Counted from the first letter of the stretch, positions 27,504 to 37,149 are shown. The stretch: 64,000 nucleotides of DNA from Prosthecobacter dejongeii (GCF_014203045.1 NZ_JACHIF010000007.1:277037-341036), one strand, 5' to 3'. Numbers and translations: made by a program. Notes: generated from the sequence alone by a model not told the origin.

Positions 27504-28523
27504 ATGCTCGCACAACTCGACTCCCTCAAAACTGAAGCCCTCGCCGCGCTTGATACCTTGTCTGATGAAGCTGCGCTGGAGGCCTTCCGCATTGATTACC
27601 TGGGTAAAAAAGGCAAGCTGACTGCCCTCAGCGCAGGCATGCGCGATGTCTCTCCCGATTTAAAAAAGGAAGTGGGGGCCAAACTCAATGAAGTGCGTGA
27701 ATCCATCACCGGTGGCCTCACCATCCGCCAAGAAGCTCTTCAATCCGCCAAAGACGCCGCCTCCGTCGCGGGCATTGACCTCAGTCTACCAGGGCGCCCT
27801 GGCACAGGCATCGGCACCCTGCATCCTCTCACACAGATTCGTGATCTCGCCGTGCGCACCTTGCGTCGTGTCGGTTTTACTTTGGCAGATGGTCCAGAGA
27901 TTGAAACGGAATGGCATTGTTTTGATGCCCTGAACACACCTGCCGATCACCCCGCTCGCAATGAGAGTGATACTTTCTACCTGCCGGATGGTCGCCTGCT
28001 ACGCACTCACACCTCGAGCGTACAGATCCGCACCATGGAAACCGTCAAGGCACTGCCAGTTCGCATCATCGCCCCGGGGGCTGCCTATCGTCGCGATGAA
28101 ATTGACGCCACACACCTCAGTGTATTCAACCAGATTGAAGCCCTCTACGTGGATAAAGAAGTCAGTCTGGCCGATCTCAAGGGCACGCTGGAATTCTTCT
28201 TCCGCGAAGTCTTCGGTCCTAAAACCGTCGTCCGTTTTCGCCCGCACTTCTTTCCTTTTACCGAGCCTAGTTTCGAGATTGATGTAAAGCTTGAGGCCAA
28301 AGGAAAAGAAGCTCGCTGGATCGAAATTGCAGGTTGCGGCATGGTGGACCCCGCCGTTTTTGCCGAAGTCAGCAAAAAGCGTGGTGACGATTTGTTCGAC
28401 CCTGAAAAAGTCACCGGCTTTGCCTTTGGCATGGGTCTAGACCGCCTCGCTATGATCCTTCACGGCATCAGCGATATCCGCCACCTCATCGAAAACGACG
28501 CCCGCTTCCTGCAGCAGTTTTAA
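27504..28523 (+). CDS. pheS: Phenylalanyl-tRNA synthetase alpha chain
   Basis: 339 residues. The N-terminal coiled coil begins LAQLDSLKTEALAAL and contains the conserved YLGKKGKLTAL, followed by the class II catalytic core with PGRPGTGIGTLHPLTQ, the motif 2 segment LLRTHTSSVQIR and motif 3 FAFGMGLDRLAM. The product pairs with PheT as an alpha2beta2 enzyme. The frame is open upstream to 27396, but the ATG at 27504 gives the family-standard N terminus. pheS and pheT, normally adjacent, are separated here by a GxxExxY gene. Confidence 0.96.
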   Translation: MLAQLDSLKTEALAALDTLSDEAALEAFRIDYLGKKGKLTALSAGMRDVSPDLKKEVGAKLNEVRESITGGLTIRQEALQSAKDAASVAGIDLSLPGRPGTGIGTLHPLTQIRDLAVRTLRRVGFTLADGPEIETEWHCFDALNTPADHPARNESDTFYLPDGRLLRTHTSSVQIRTMETVKALPVRIIAPGAAYRRDEIDATHLSVFNQIEALYVDKEVSLADLKGTLEFFFREVFGPKTVVRFRPHFFPFTEPSFEIDVKLEAKGKEARWIEIAGCGMVDPAVFAEVSKKRGDDLFDPEKVTGFAFGMGLDRLAMILHGISDIRHLIENDARFLQQF

Positions 28524-28545
28524 TAGGCGATCACAATTATTTATA

Positions 28546-28578
28546 CAGGATTAACAAGATTGCAGGATTAACAGGATT
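28546..28578. repeat. Left copies of a CAGGATTAACAGGATT repeat flanking the GxxExxY gene
   Basis: Two tandem copies: CAGGATTAACAAGATT at 28546-28561 (one mismatch) and CAGGATTAACAGGATT at 28563-28578. The second is the exact reverse complement of 29003-29018 on the far side of the gene. It starts 22 bases after the pheS stop. Confidence 0.9.
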
Positions 28579-28587
28579 TTTCTTTGG

Positions 28588-28989
28588 ATGATGACGATTG
28601 ACCAACTCACCGAGAAAGTGATTGGCATGGCCATGGAGATTCATCGCCACATGGGTCCTCGATACAGTGAATCCATTTACCATCGAAGCCTTGAGGTGGA
28701 ACTTGCTGCGGCGGCGATTCCATTTGAATCCGAAGTGCCCATCAATGTTTTTTATAAAGGGAGAATAGTCGGTAAGTTTGCCGCAGATCTGGTCATTACT
28801 ATCAGCAAAAAGCTTCTTATTGAGCTCAAATCTTGTGAGAACATCGTCAAAGCACATGAAGCTCAGACTGTTAACTATCTAACGGCAACTGGAATTGATC
28901 ACGGTCTCATCCTTAATTTTGGTGCCCAAAGTCTTCAATTTAAACGCAAATTCCGTCTTTACCGTCCTTCTGGTAATCCTATCGATTAG
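28588..28989 (+). CDS. GxxExxY family protein inserted between pheS and pheT
   Basis: 133 residues of the GxxExxY family (TIGR04256-type), cytoplasmic, of unknown function with a PD-(D/E)XK nuclease-like look: an N-terminal EIHRHMGP helix, the signature SESIY, and a core DLVITISKKLLIELKS that resembles a D...ExK active site. The first residue of the usual GxxE motif is arginine here (RYSESIY). The gene is bracketed by a 16-bp inverted repeat and interrupts the pheS-pheT operon, so it looks like a mobile or passenger cassette. A second ATG lies at 28591. Confidence 0.82.
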   Translation: MMTIDQLTEKVIGMAMEIHRHMGPRYSESIYHRSLEVELAAAAIPFESEVPINVFYKGRIVGKFAADLVITISKKLLIELKSCENIVKAHEAQTVNYLTATGIDHGLILNFGAQSLQFKRKFRLYRPSGNPID

Positions 28990-29002
28990 TAACAAGAGTC
29001 TG

Positions 29003-29018
29003 AATCCTGTTAATCCTG
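29003..29018. repeat. Right copy of the GxxExxY-flanking repeat (inverted)
   Basis: AATCCTGTTAATCCTG is the exact reverse complement of 28563-28578, lying 13 bases after the GxxExxY stop and about 50 bases before pheT. Together with the left copies it defines a cassette of about 470 bases. Confidence 0.9.
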
Positions 29019-29069
29019 TAAAAATAAGGTTCCCCTGTTTCCCTGCACCTCACTTTTCTCCTTTCTCTC

Positions 29070-31475
29070 ATGCAAGTTTCTCTCTCCTGGCTCAGCACGC
29101 ATCTTGACCTCAGCGCTTACTCCACTCCCCAGCTTTCAGACCTCTTGACCTTTGCAGGTATTGAAGTGGAAGGTATTGAAGAAACGGGGATCGCTTCGGA
29201 CAAGGTGGTGGTGGCTCAGATCGAATCGTTTGTTCAGCATCCGAATGCGGATAAGTTGAGCGTCTGCCAGGTGGACGATGGCTCTGGCACGTTGCGACAG
29301 ATCGTCTGCGGAGCTAAGAATTTTAAAGCTGGGGACAAAGTGCCTCTCGCGCTTCCCGGCGCCGTGCTTCCGGGCGGCTTCACCATCAAGGAAGGCAAAC
29401 TTCGCGATGTGGTCTCCAATGGCATGATGTGCAGCGGCAAGGAGATCGGTCTTGGAGAAGACACTGGCGGGCTCATGATTCTAGATGCCTCTTTGCCCAC
29501 TGGTAAACCGCTGAAAGAGATCCTGGCTTCCGATACCGTCTTCGATTTGGAGATCACCCCGAACCGGTCCGATCTCCTCAGCCATCTGGGCTTAGCCCGG
29601 GAACTGGCCGCACTCACAGGCTTGCCATTGAAAGGTGCCCGGGATCACACCGCAGCAACTTCCAACTCCCGCCCTGCCCAAGAAACCGAAGTCGCCCTTC
29701 AGGCCACGGAGGGTTGTCCTTACTACACCGCCCGCGTCATCAAAGGTATCAAGGTCGCCCCGAGCCCGGATTGGCTCAAAGCGCGCCTGGAGAGCATCGG
29801 GCTGCGTCCGATTAACAACATCGTGGACATTACCAATTATGTTCTCATGGAAATGGGCCAGCCCCTGCATGCCTTTGATCTGGATAAGCTCAATGGAGGC
29901 ATCGTGGTTCGCCGTGCCAGTGAAGGGGAAAAGATTCTTGCTCTCGATGGCACTGAGCCGACCCTTCTTCCAGAGGATCTCATCATCGCTGATAGCCAGC
30001 GCCCCATTGCCATCGCTGGCGTCATGGGCGGAGAAGAAACGGGCGTTACCGAGGGCACCGTGAACATGCTGCTAGAGAGCGCCTACTTCACGCCTTCAGG
30101 CATTCGTCGTACTTCCCGTCGCTTGGGCATCCATTCAGATTCCAGCTATCGCTTCGAACGCGGCAGCGATCCTCACCAGGTCCAGGGTGCCTCGGATCTC
30201 GCTGTGAAGCTCATCCTCGAAATCGCGGGTGGTCAGGCTGAGGAAACCATCGCCCTCGCTGGCTCGCCCCCCACGCTTTTGCAGGACGTCACTCTGGATG
30301 AAGAGCGTGCGCATCGTTTGTTAGGCGCTCCAGATTTGAAGACCGAGGAAGCCCATGCCATTCTTACTAAGTTAGGCCTGACCAAGACCAGCGGTGATGC
30401 TGCCAAAACCACCTGGTCCATCCCTAGCTACCGCTTGGACCTCGTCCGCAGCGTGGATCTTGTCGAGGAGATCGCTCGTGTGGTGGGTCTAGATCGCGTG
30501 CCCTCACGTTTCACGGCCGTCATGGCCAGTGGGGATGCTACGGATCGTCAGTATGACCATGTCATGCAGCTACGCCATGCCCTGGCAAATCGTGGGTTTA
30601 ACGAAGCGCAAACCTTGAGGCTTATTTCCACGGCTCAGATCAGCGATAGCCTGGGTAATGCTAACCCAGCTGCTGTGAGCGTGGCTTTAAAAAACCCGCT
30701 GAGTGAAGACCTCACCACCTTGCGCCCTAGTCTCATTCCTGGCCTGCTCGCCACCGCCGCGCTAAATAACCGCCAAGGACTGCAGCGCCTGCGTTTCTTT
30801 GAATCTGGCCGCATCTTCCTGAAGCTACCGAACGGTCAAACACGCGAAGAAGATCGCCTCGCCATTCTGCTCAGTGGTCCTGTGGCCACTAGCTCCTGGC
30901 ATGGTCGCGACCCACAGCCTGCGGATATCTTTGACCTCCGTGGATTGGTCGAAGCTCTCCCTGGTGTTACCTCCCTGGATATTAAGCCGCTGGTAGATAA
31001 TGGTACGTTCCTTCTGCACAGCGAGCTGAAGGTGGGAAATCGTGTCTTGGGCTGGATCGCTCAAGTGCATCCCGCGCGTGCTCGGCAGTTGGATGCTCGC
31101 CACCCTGTCTATGTGGTGGAACTCCTCCTCAGCGCGCTTCGTCAGGGCAGCAGCGGTCCGGCGAAATTTGAAGATCTACCTCGCTACCCCGCCGTCACTC
31201 GTGACGTGGCTTTTGAGCTCCCAGCGGATCTGCCAAACACTAAGGTAAATGCCTTCTTCGCAGGTATCAAAGAAGCACTCTTGATCAAGGCAGAGCTCTT
31301 TGATGTCTTCTTGGATCCAACTGGAAACAAACTGCCTGCAGACCGTAAATCCGTGGCCTGGACGCTAACCTATCGTTCTGCTGAGAAGACCCTGGAAACG
31401 GCCGAAGTAGATGCGACTCATGCACGCATTCTCTCCGCTCTGGAGAAAGCTCTGCCTGCGACGATTCGCCGCTAG
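29070..31475 (+). CDS. pheT: Phenylalanyl-tRNA synthetase beta chain
   Basis: 801 residues, a normal full-length PheT. In order: an EMAP/tRNA-binding domain (VVVAQIESFVQHPNADKL), the B3/B4 editing domain with RPINNIVDITNYV and GQPLHAFD, the B5 domain (LLGAPDLKTEEAHAILTKLG), the catalytic-like core (RVVGLDRVPSRF), and a C-terminal ferredoxin-fold anticodon-binding domain (FEDLPRYPAVTRDVAFELP). It works with PheS to charge tRNA-Phe and edits Tyr-tRNA-Phe. It follows the GxxExxY cassette by 80 bases and converges with prfB. Confidence 0.96.
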   Translation: MQVSLSWLSTHLDLSAYSTPQLSDLLTFAGIEVEGIEETGIASDKVVVAQIESFVQHPNADKLSVCQVDDGSGTLRQIVCGAKNFKAGDKVPLALPGAVLPGGFTIKEGKLRDVVSNGMMCSGKEIGLGEDTGGLMILDASLPTGKPLKEILASDTVFDLEITPNRSDLLSHLGLARELAALTGLPLKGARDHTAATSNSRPAQETEVALQATEGCPYYTARVIKGIKVAPSPDWLKARLESIGLRPINNIVDITNYVLMEMGQPLHAFDLDKLNGGIVVRRASEGEKILALDGTEPTLLPEDLIIADSQRPIAIAGVMGGEETGVTEGTVNMLLESAYFTPSGIRRTSRRLGIHSDSSYRFERGSDPHQVQGASDLAVKLILEIAGGQAEETIALAGSPPTLLQDVTLDEERAHRLLGAPDLKTEEAHAILTKLGLTKTSGDAAKTTWSIPSYRLDLVRSVDLVEEIARVVGLDRVPSRFTAVMASGDATDRQYDHVMQLRHALANRGFNEAQTLRLISTAQISDSLGNANPAAVSVALKNPLSEDLTTLRPSLIPGLLATAALNNRQGLQRLRFFESGRIFLKLPNGQTREEDRLAILLSGPVATSSWHGRDPQPADIFDLRGLVEALPGVTSLDIKPLVDNGTFLLHSELKVGNRVLGWIAQVHPARARQLDARHPVYVVELLLSALRQGSSGPAKFEDLPRYPAVTRDVAFELPADLPNTKVNAFFAGIKEALLIKAELFDVFLDPTGNKLPADRKSVAWTLTYRSAEKTLETAEVDATHARILSALEKALPATIRR

Positions 31476-31539
31476 TCGCAAATTGGATATGATTGTCTTG
31501 GGATTATCTGGAAGAAGGTAATCCTGAGGCAGGATATTT

Positions 31540-31573
31540 AAAAAAAACGGCACTCTGTCTCTAACACAGAGCC
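31540..31573 (-). terminator. Terminator of prfB (leftward)
   Basis: Read leftward, TCTGTG...CACAGA-type pairing (CTCTGT at 31553-31558 with ACAGAG at 31566-31571, 7-base loop) is followed by GCCG and eight Ts (complement of 31540-31547). It lies about 50 bases beyond the prfB stop. Confidence 0.75.
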
Positions 31574-31621
31574 CAAGCTAAGCAGCCACCCGTTCATACA
31601 GGTGACTGCTCAAAGCATCAA

Positions 31622-32771
31622 TTAAACATCATCGTCACCGTCGCTATCTCCAGATTTTTTGCCACGGAGCTTAGCTTCCATGAAGGCATCTAGGTCCCCA
31701 TCCATGACGTCGGCCACGTTACCGGTCTTCTCGCCCGTGCGGTGATCTTTGACCATCTGGTAGGGCTGGAAAACGTAACTGCGAATCTGACTCCCCCAGC
31801 CGATTTCGGTCTTCTCTCCATACTGGCGAGCGATTTCAGCTTGGCGTTTGTCTTCTTCGATCTGGTAGAGTTTGGCCTTGAGCATGGCCATGGCTTTGGC
31901 CCGGTTTTTTGGCTGGGAACGCTCCACCTGACAGGCAACGATGACACCTGAGGGAACGTGGGTGATACGGACGGCCGTTTCCACCTTGTTCACGTTCTGG
32001 CCACCTTTACCACCCGCACGGTAGGTATCCACCTTGAGATCGTCATCGCGTACTTCGATGTCGATTTCCTCTTCGTTGTCAGGAGTGACGTCAATGGAGG
32101 CAAAAGAGGTGTGACGCTTCTTGGCCGCATCGAAGGGCGAAATCCGAACGAGGCGATGCACGCCACGTTCTGCCTGGAGAAATCCAAAAACGTTTTCGCC
32201 TGTGATTTCTAGAGTGGCAGAGCGCAGCCCCACATCATCACCTTCCTGGTAATCAATGGTCTGCACCTTGTAACCTCGGCGTTCCGACCAGCGCACAAAC
32301 ATGCGCATCAGCATGGCTGCCCAGTCGCACGCCTCCGTGCCACCAGCACCGGAGTGGATAGTGAGGAAGGCGCCGCCACGGTCAAAGGGCCCTTTGAGAA
32401 GGAGCTCCAACTCGTAGTTGCCGATGGCTTTCTGGATCGCATCAAACTCGGCTTGAACTTCGCGGTAACTTTGAGTATCGCCTTGTTCCTTGGCCAGTTC
32501 GATCAACACAGGGAAGTCTTCCACGCGTGCATCCAGCTCACCCAAAGGGGTGATTTGTTTCTTGATCACGTTGGCGCGATCAATGACTTTTTTGGCGGCA
32601 TTCTGGCTGTCCCAGAAGCCTGAGTCGGTCATCTTGTGTTCGAGCGCCGACAGCTCTTCGGTCAGTTTAGGGAGGTCAAAGATACCTCCGGAGTTCGCTC
32701 AGGCGGCCTTTAAGGCTCGCCACGTCGAACGCCTGGAGGTCGGTCAGGACGGACTTGTTGGTCGTTTCCAT
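31622..32771 (-). CDS. prfB: Peptide chain release factor 2 with programmed +1 frameshift
   Basis: RF2 recognises UGA and UAA stops. Translation starts at ATG 32771 and reads 31 codons to CTT followed by an in-frame TGA (complement of 32676-32678). A +1 slip on CTT TGA C continues as Asp-Leu-Pro-Lys and joins the 3' frame, which carries the stop-codon-recognition motif SPF and the catalytic GGQ ([12 protein letters not shown]). The shift site GGAGGTATCTTTGAC has the same layout as E. coli prfB: an SD-like GGAGG three bases before CTT. The full product is about 382 residues. A gene caller will report only 31622-32632, losing the N terminus. Confidence 0.95.
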
Positions 32772-32820
32772 AGAAATGGCAGATAGGACACAGCTTCGAT
32801 GGATGCAAATGCGAATTGCT

Positions 32821-33669
32821 TCATTCCTTCGAAGACAGGGTGATCCTTTCCCCACACTGCATGAGTTGAAAAGGCTGACTCAGGCGCTCACAGGCCTGGG
32901 TGAATTCCGCCGGTGTTTCGGTATTGAAGGTGAACATGTCGTAATGGCAGGGTACCACCAGTTGGGCGCGGCAGGCTTTGGCTAGAGCCGCCGCTTCCGT
33001 GCCATTAAGATTCCCAGAGACTCGCCGCTCTAGGCGGTGCCCATTGATCGGCAGTAGCATGAGGTCACAGGCTAGAGGGCGAAGGGTTTCAATCAAACCG
33101 TCATGCCACAGCGTATCTCCGCTGTGATAGATGGTGAAAGCACCACAGCGAAGAATAAACCCAATACAGTGATGCCGCCCTAACTCATCGGTCTTGAGCT
33201 CATTGTGAGCTGCCGCCATGCCTTCGATGGACCATTCGCGTTCAAGATAACAGTCACCATCATTCAGCTCTAGATAGGCCAGGTCGGCTTCCCCAAGTCT
33301 GGCTTTCGCTTCAGGAATAATTGGGGCAGGAAGAAATATAGGTAATCCAGGATTAGCCTTCGCAATAGGGATCAGTGTTTGGGCATCCAGGTGATCCGTA
33401 TGCAGGTGACTTGCTGTGACGAGTGCTAAATCGGTCAACCGGGAAGGGGAGATGCATCGCTCAGTCATTCTCACATGCGGTTTGTCCGTCCCGGCATATT
33501 TCTCGGTGAGAGAATCCGACAAATAAGGATCCAACAGAAAAGCATAACCATTCCATTTGATCAGAAACCCACTTTGCCCTAGCCACCAAACGTCCAGGCG
33601 GCTTTCATCGGCAGGAACTGAGGAGATGTCATTGAGCAATGCATCGTCCTTTTGCAAAGGTTGAATCAT
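32821..33669 (-). CDS. UlaG-like metallo-beta-lactamase-fold hydrolase
   Basis: 282 residues from ATG 33669 (an in-frame upstream start at 33717 would add 16 residues with no family similarity). Landmarks of the MBL superfamily: WWLGQSGFLIKWNG, the metal motif SHLHTDHLD, YHSGDTLWHDG and PCHYDMF near the C terminus. The arrangement resembles the UlaG/RomA/NAPE-PLD branch rather than lactamases. Probably a cytoplasmic phosphodiesterase- or lactonase-like hydrolase; the substrate is unknown. It lies upstream of prfB on the same strand, 49 bases away. Confidence 0.85.
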   Translation of the reverse strand: MIQPLQKDDALLNDISSVPADESRLDVWWLGQSGFLIKWNGYAFLLDPYLSDSLTEKYAGTDKPHVRMTERCISPSRLTDLALVTASHLHTDHLDAQTLIPIAKANPGLPIFLPAPIIPEAKARLGEADLAYLELNDGDCYLEREWSIEGMAAAHNELKTDELGRHHCIGFILRCGAFTIYHSGDTLWHDGLIETLRPLACDLMLLPINGHRLERRVSGNLNGTEAAALAKACRAQLVVPCHYDMFTFNTETPAEFTQACERLSQPFQLMQCGERITLSSKE

Positions 33670-33720
33670 AATAACAACATTGTGGGGAAAATGCGAAAAA
33701 ACCAGCAAGAGCAGCATGCA

Positions 33721-33757
33721 ACTGCTTCTCGAGTCATGAAAATTGATGAGAAGCAGT
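33721..33757. promoter_or_regulatory. Perfect 10-bp inverted repeat in the MBL/typA divergent region
   Basis: ACTGCTTCTC (33721-33730) and GAGAAGCAGT (33748-33757) are exact reverse complements with a 17-base loop, in the 260-base divergent region between the MBL gene and typA. Four Ts (33760-33763) follow on the plus strand after GG. It may be a weak hairpin or an operator; nothing decides between them. Confidence 0.4.
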
Positions 33758-33929
33758 GGTTTTGAGGCAGTAGCCCGCTCGATCCACTCTTAATAAGGGC
33801 CTTCTAGGGCCATTTTCTTGAAATTTAAAGACTCGGTTTGGTGAAAGTTCGGGATTGAGTCAAAACCGCCGTTTGCCAAAGGCCTGAAATCTGTTAGTCT
33901 CCGCGCCCCTTCCCCCATACGCCCATCTA

Positions 33930-35774
33930 ATGACCCCTCCTTCCAAGATCCGGAACATCGCCATCATCGCACACGTTGACCATGGCAAGACCACCCTTGT
34001 GGACTCTCTACTACGTGCCAGCGGTAACTTTCGCGAAAACCAGGCCATTGCCGAGCGCGCCATGGACAGCATGGACCTTGAAAAGGAAAAAGGTATTACC
34101 ATCAAGGCTAAAAACACCTCAGTTCATTGGGGCGAAAACATCATCAACATCGTGGATACACCGGGCCATGCCGACTTCGGTGGTGAAGTGGAGCGCGTGA
34201 TGAAGATGGTGGACGGCGTGATGCTTGTCGTGGATGCCTATGAAGGCCCCCAGGCACAGACTCGTTTCGTTTTGAAAAAGGCCATGCAGCAGGGCATTAA
34301 GCCGATCGTGTTCATCAATAAGATGGACCGTCCTCACATCAAGCCCGATGAAGTGCATGATAAAGTGCTGGAACTCCTCATGGAGTTGGAAGCTACTGAA
34401 GAGCAGTTCAATGCCCCCTTTGTTTACGGCAGTGCCCGCGCCCTCTGGGTCAGTGATACTGCTGAAAGCGAGAAGAAGGACATGACTTTCCTCCTCGAAA
34501 AGATCGTTGAGCATATCCCAGCACCCAAAGCTGAATTGGAAGGCAGCTTTGAAATGCTGGTTTCTAACATTGACTGGGATAACTTCGTGGGTCGTGTGGC
34601 CATCGGTAAAGTGACTCGCGGCACCGTGAAGATGGGGGATAAAGTTTTCCTTCAGGGCAAGCAGCCAGGTGACAAACCGACCCCGATCAAGGTGACCAAA
34701 GTTTTCCAATACACCACCCTGACCACCAGTGACTCCGTCGAAGGCGGCGCTGGTGACATCGTGGGTATCTCCGGTTTTGAAGATGTGGACATCGGTCAGA
34801 CCGTGACTGGAGCTGCTGACGCTCCCGTGCTGCCATTCGTGGCGATTGACCCTCCAACCATCGTGATGCAATTCGCGGTCAACGACGGCCCTCTGGCCGG
34901 TCGTGAAGGTGAGCACGTCACCTCCCGTAAGATCAAGGACCGCCTGGAGCGTGAGCAGAAGATGAACGTGACCTTGTCCGTAAATGACACGGATACGGCG
35001 GGTATCTTCGATGTCAGCGCCCGTGGTGCCATGCAGATCGCCGTTCTCGTGGAGCAGATGCGCCGCGAAGGTTTCGAAGTGCTGGTTTCTCGTCCGATGG
35101 TTATCACGAAGCGCATTGACGACGTCATCTGTGAGCCGTTTGAAACCCTTTACATTGACGTGCCGGATGATTACCTCGGCGGCGTGATGAAGACGATCTC
35201 CGAGCGTAAAGGCCGTATCGAAGACATGAATGCTCACAACGGTCGCACGACCCTTCAAGCATACATCCCGACTCGTGGTCTCATTGGCTTCGAATTCGAA
35301 CTCATGAACTTGACCAGTGGCCACGGCATCCACAGCCACCTTTTCCGCGAATACGCTCCTCACGCCGGTCATATGCAGACTCGCAGCACGGGCACCCTGG
35401 TGAGCACCGAAGCTGGCGAAGCTACCTCCTACGCCCTGGATACCATCCAGGAGCGCGGCAAGCTCTTCGTCACCGCAGGTGACTTGGTTTATGATGGCAT
35501 GATCATTGGTGAAAACCCACGCACGGATGACCTTCCAGTCAACCCATGCCGCAGCAAGCAGCTCACCAACTTCCGTGCCGCTGGTGGTGACAAAGGCATT
35601 CAGCTCACCCCTCCGGTGAAGTTTGGTCTTGAGCGCGCCATTGAGTACATCGCTCCTGATGAGCTCGTGGAAGCGACACCCAAGAACATCCGCCTGCGCA
35701 AGCGCACACTGGATTCCGCCCAGCGCCAGCGTGAGCGTAAGCGCACAGAAGCTGAAATCGCTTCTGCGGGTTAA
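33930..35774 (+). CDS. typA: Ribosome-associated translational GTPase TypA/BipA
   Basis: 614 residues, the usual length. The G domain has G1 [10 protein letters not shown]3 [11 protein letters not shown] and G4 NKMD; domain II and elongation-factor-like domains III and V follow, then the family-specific C-terminal domain ([23 protein letters not shown]). It binds the ribosome under stress and helps 50S assembly. A long hairpin and a sugar permease gene come immediately downstream on the same strand. Confidence 0.96.
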   Translation: MTPPSKIRNIAIIAHVDHGKTTLVDSLLRASGNFRENQAIAERAMDSMDLEKEKGITIKAKNTSVHWGENIINIVDTPGHADFGGEVERVMKMVDGVMLVVDAYEGPQAQTRFVLKKAMQQGIKPIVFINKMDRPHIKPDEVHDKVLELLMELEATEEQFNAPFVYGSARALWVSDTAESEKKDMTFLLEKIVEHIPAPKAELEGSFEMLVSNIDWDNFVGRVAIGKVTRGTVKMGDKVFLQGKQPGDKPTPIKVTKVFQYTTLTTSDSVEGGAGDIVGISGFEDVDIGQTVTGAADAPVLPFVAIDPPTIVMQFAVNDGPLAGREGEHVTSRKIKDRLEREQKMNVTLSVNDTDTAGIFDVSARGAMQIAVLVEQMRREGFEVLVSRPMVITKRIDDVICEPFETLYIDVPDDYLGGVMKTISERKGRIEDMNAHNGRTTLQAYIPTRGLIGFEFELMNLTSGHGIHSHLFREYAPHAGHMQTRSTGTLVSTEAGEATSYALDTIQERGKLFVTAGDLVYDGMIIGENPRTDDLPVNPCRSKQLTNFRAAGGDKGIQLTPPVKFGLERAIEYIAPDELVEATPKNIRLRKRTLDSAQRQRERKRTEAEIASAG

Positions 35775-35786
35775 TAGGTTTATCTT

Positions 35787-35834
35787 GGAGCGCGTCGAAG
35801 AACCGGGTAAAACATCCGTTTTCTTCGACGCTCC
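35787..35834 (+). promoter_or_regulatory. 14-bp hairpin between typA and the XylH-like permease
   Basis: GGAGCGCGTCGAAGAA (35787-35802) pairs with TTCTTCGACGCTCC (35821-35834), leaving a 2-base bulge and an 18-base loop. The stem ends two bases before the ATG of the permease gene (35837). There is no T-run, so this is not a standard terminator; it could hold back translation of the permease or stabilise an mRNA end. Confidence 0.65.
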
Positions 35835-35836
35835 CC

Positions 35837-36967
35837 ATGACTCGCACCTTTTCCCCACGCGACTTTTCGATCGCCCTAGCTCTGCTAGGGATTTGTGGTT
35901 TTTTCGCGGTGGTCGAGCCCAAGTTTCTCGACTCACGCAACCTGTCATTGTTAATGACAGAGTTGTCCATCACGGCCACTCTGGCCATGGGCATGCTGTT
36001 GGTTATTCTTTCCGGTCACATAGACCTTTCTGTGGGAAGTGGATTGGCCCTCCTAAGTGGCATTGCCACGGTTTTAACTGCTAAAGCTGGCTTTCCGGCG
36101 CCTCTTTCTCTCTTCATTGGCCTAACCGCAGGTTTGCTTATCTGGTGGGGGAAAGGCTGGCTCATTGTCAAAGAGCGTATCCCTGCTTTCATCGTTACCC
36201 TTGCAGGCTTATTGGTTTTTCGAGGGCTATTTTGGTTAGTCATTCAGAACCAGACCGTGCCCGTAGTGCCTGGTGGGCAGAGCAATCTGTACTCTCTTAT
36301 CAGCACCTTCTACTTGCCACCGCTGATGGGATACGCGCTCATCACGGTGATCATCGCCACACTCGTACTCGCCACCTTAAAAACACGCCGCCAGCGTTTG
36401 AGCCACGGCTTTGAGGCCGAAAGTGGCGAGTCCACCTTTTTGCGAGTTTTTATCGCTGCTCAGGCTCTCGTCCTCTTTGTTGTCGTGACGAATCAGTTCC
36501 GTGGCATACCCCTACCTGCAGTGATCTTTGGTGTGGTGGCGACAAGCGTTTATCTACTCACTCAGCACACCGCTTTTGGGCGTTATCTCTACGCCATTGG
36601 CGGGAATCCTGAGGCAGCTTTGGTCTCGGGCATTCCGGTGGGGCGCGTCGTCATCGGAGCCTTTGCACTCATGGGAGGCATTGTGGCTATTACCGGTTTC
36701 ATGCTGACTTCCTACACGGGCAATTCCACCACAGATATTGGTGAGTGGATGGAGTTGGATGCGGTGGCCGCTTGTGTCATTGGCGGGGTAAGTCTGCGTG
36801 GTGGGCGAGGAACGGTGCTAGGCGTCCTGGCGGGAGCTTTGATCATGGCTACCCTACTGAATGGCATGACCTTGATGTCCGTTTCCCCAGAGTATAAACT
36901 GGTGGTTCGAGGCAGCGTCTTGTTGCTCGCTGTCTGGATGGATGTGCGATTGTCACGTCAGTCATAA
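35837..36967 (+). CDS. XylH-like sugar ABC transporter permease
   Basis: 376 residues with about ten hydrophobic segments, of the BPD_transp_2 (RbsC/XylH) type. Landmarks: ITATLAMGMLLVILSGHIDLSVGSG, FIVTLAGLLVFRG and the loop AIGGNPEAALVSGIPV, the conserved EAA-like coupling region. The inserted basic loop (KTRRQRLSHGFEAESGE) is characteristic of XylH. It should pair with a XylF-type binding protein and a XylG ATPase; only a binding protein is in the window (2955), and the ATPase is missing. Specificity is inferred. Confidence 0.88.
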   Translation: MTRTFSPRDFSIALALLGICGFFAVVEPKFLDSRNLSLLMTELSITATLAMGMLLVILSGHIDLSVGSGLALLSGIATVLTAKAGFPAPLSLFIGLTAGLLIWWGKGWLIVKERIPAFIVTLAGLLVFRGLFWLVIQNQTVPVVPGGQSNLYSLISTFYLPPLMGYALITVIIATLVLATLKTRRQRLSHGFEAESGESTFLRVFIAAQALVLFVVVTNQFRGIPLPAVIFGVVATSVYLLTQHTAFGRYLYAIGGNPEAALVSGIPVGRVVIGAFALMGGIVAITGFMLTSYTGNSTTDIGEWMELDAVAACVIGGVSLRGGRGTVLGVLAGALIMATLLNGMTLMSVSPEYKLVVRGSVLLLAVWMDVRLSRQS

Positions 36968-37149
36968 CGGCCATCGTCACCGCATTTTAAGCTGGGCCTC
37001 TGTTGTGCTGGGCCCCTCCAATTCGGTGCTTCGAATGGACGTCGTGCGAATCTGACATGATTCCAGCATAATCTGGCATGAGTAACGTGAACAATTCAGC
37101 ACGAGATCAGCGTTGATAATCTACACAACTGCAAGCAACCGTTCCCACC

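Noticed and set aside
34119..35948. 609-codon minus-strand frame across typA
   Set aside because: Shadow of typA; no start signal, no recognisable domain.
36968..37149. Possible terminator or riboswitch in the 180-base gap before the membrane cytochrome gene
   Set aside because: Short CTGGGCC repeats are present but do not form a credible stem, and no known riboswitch core is visible.
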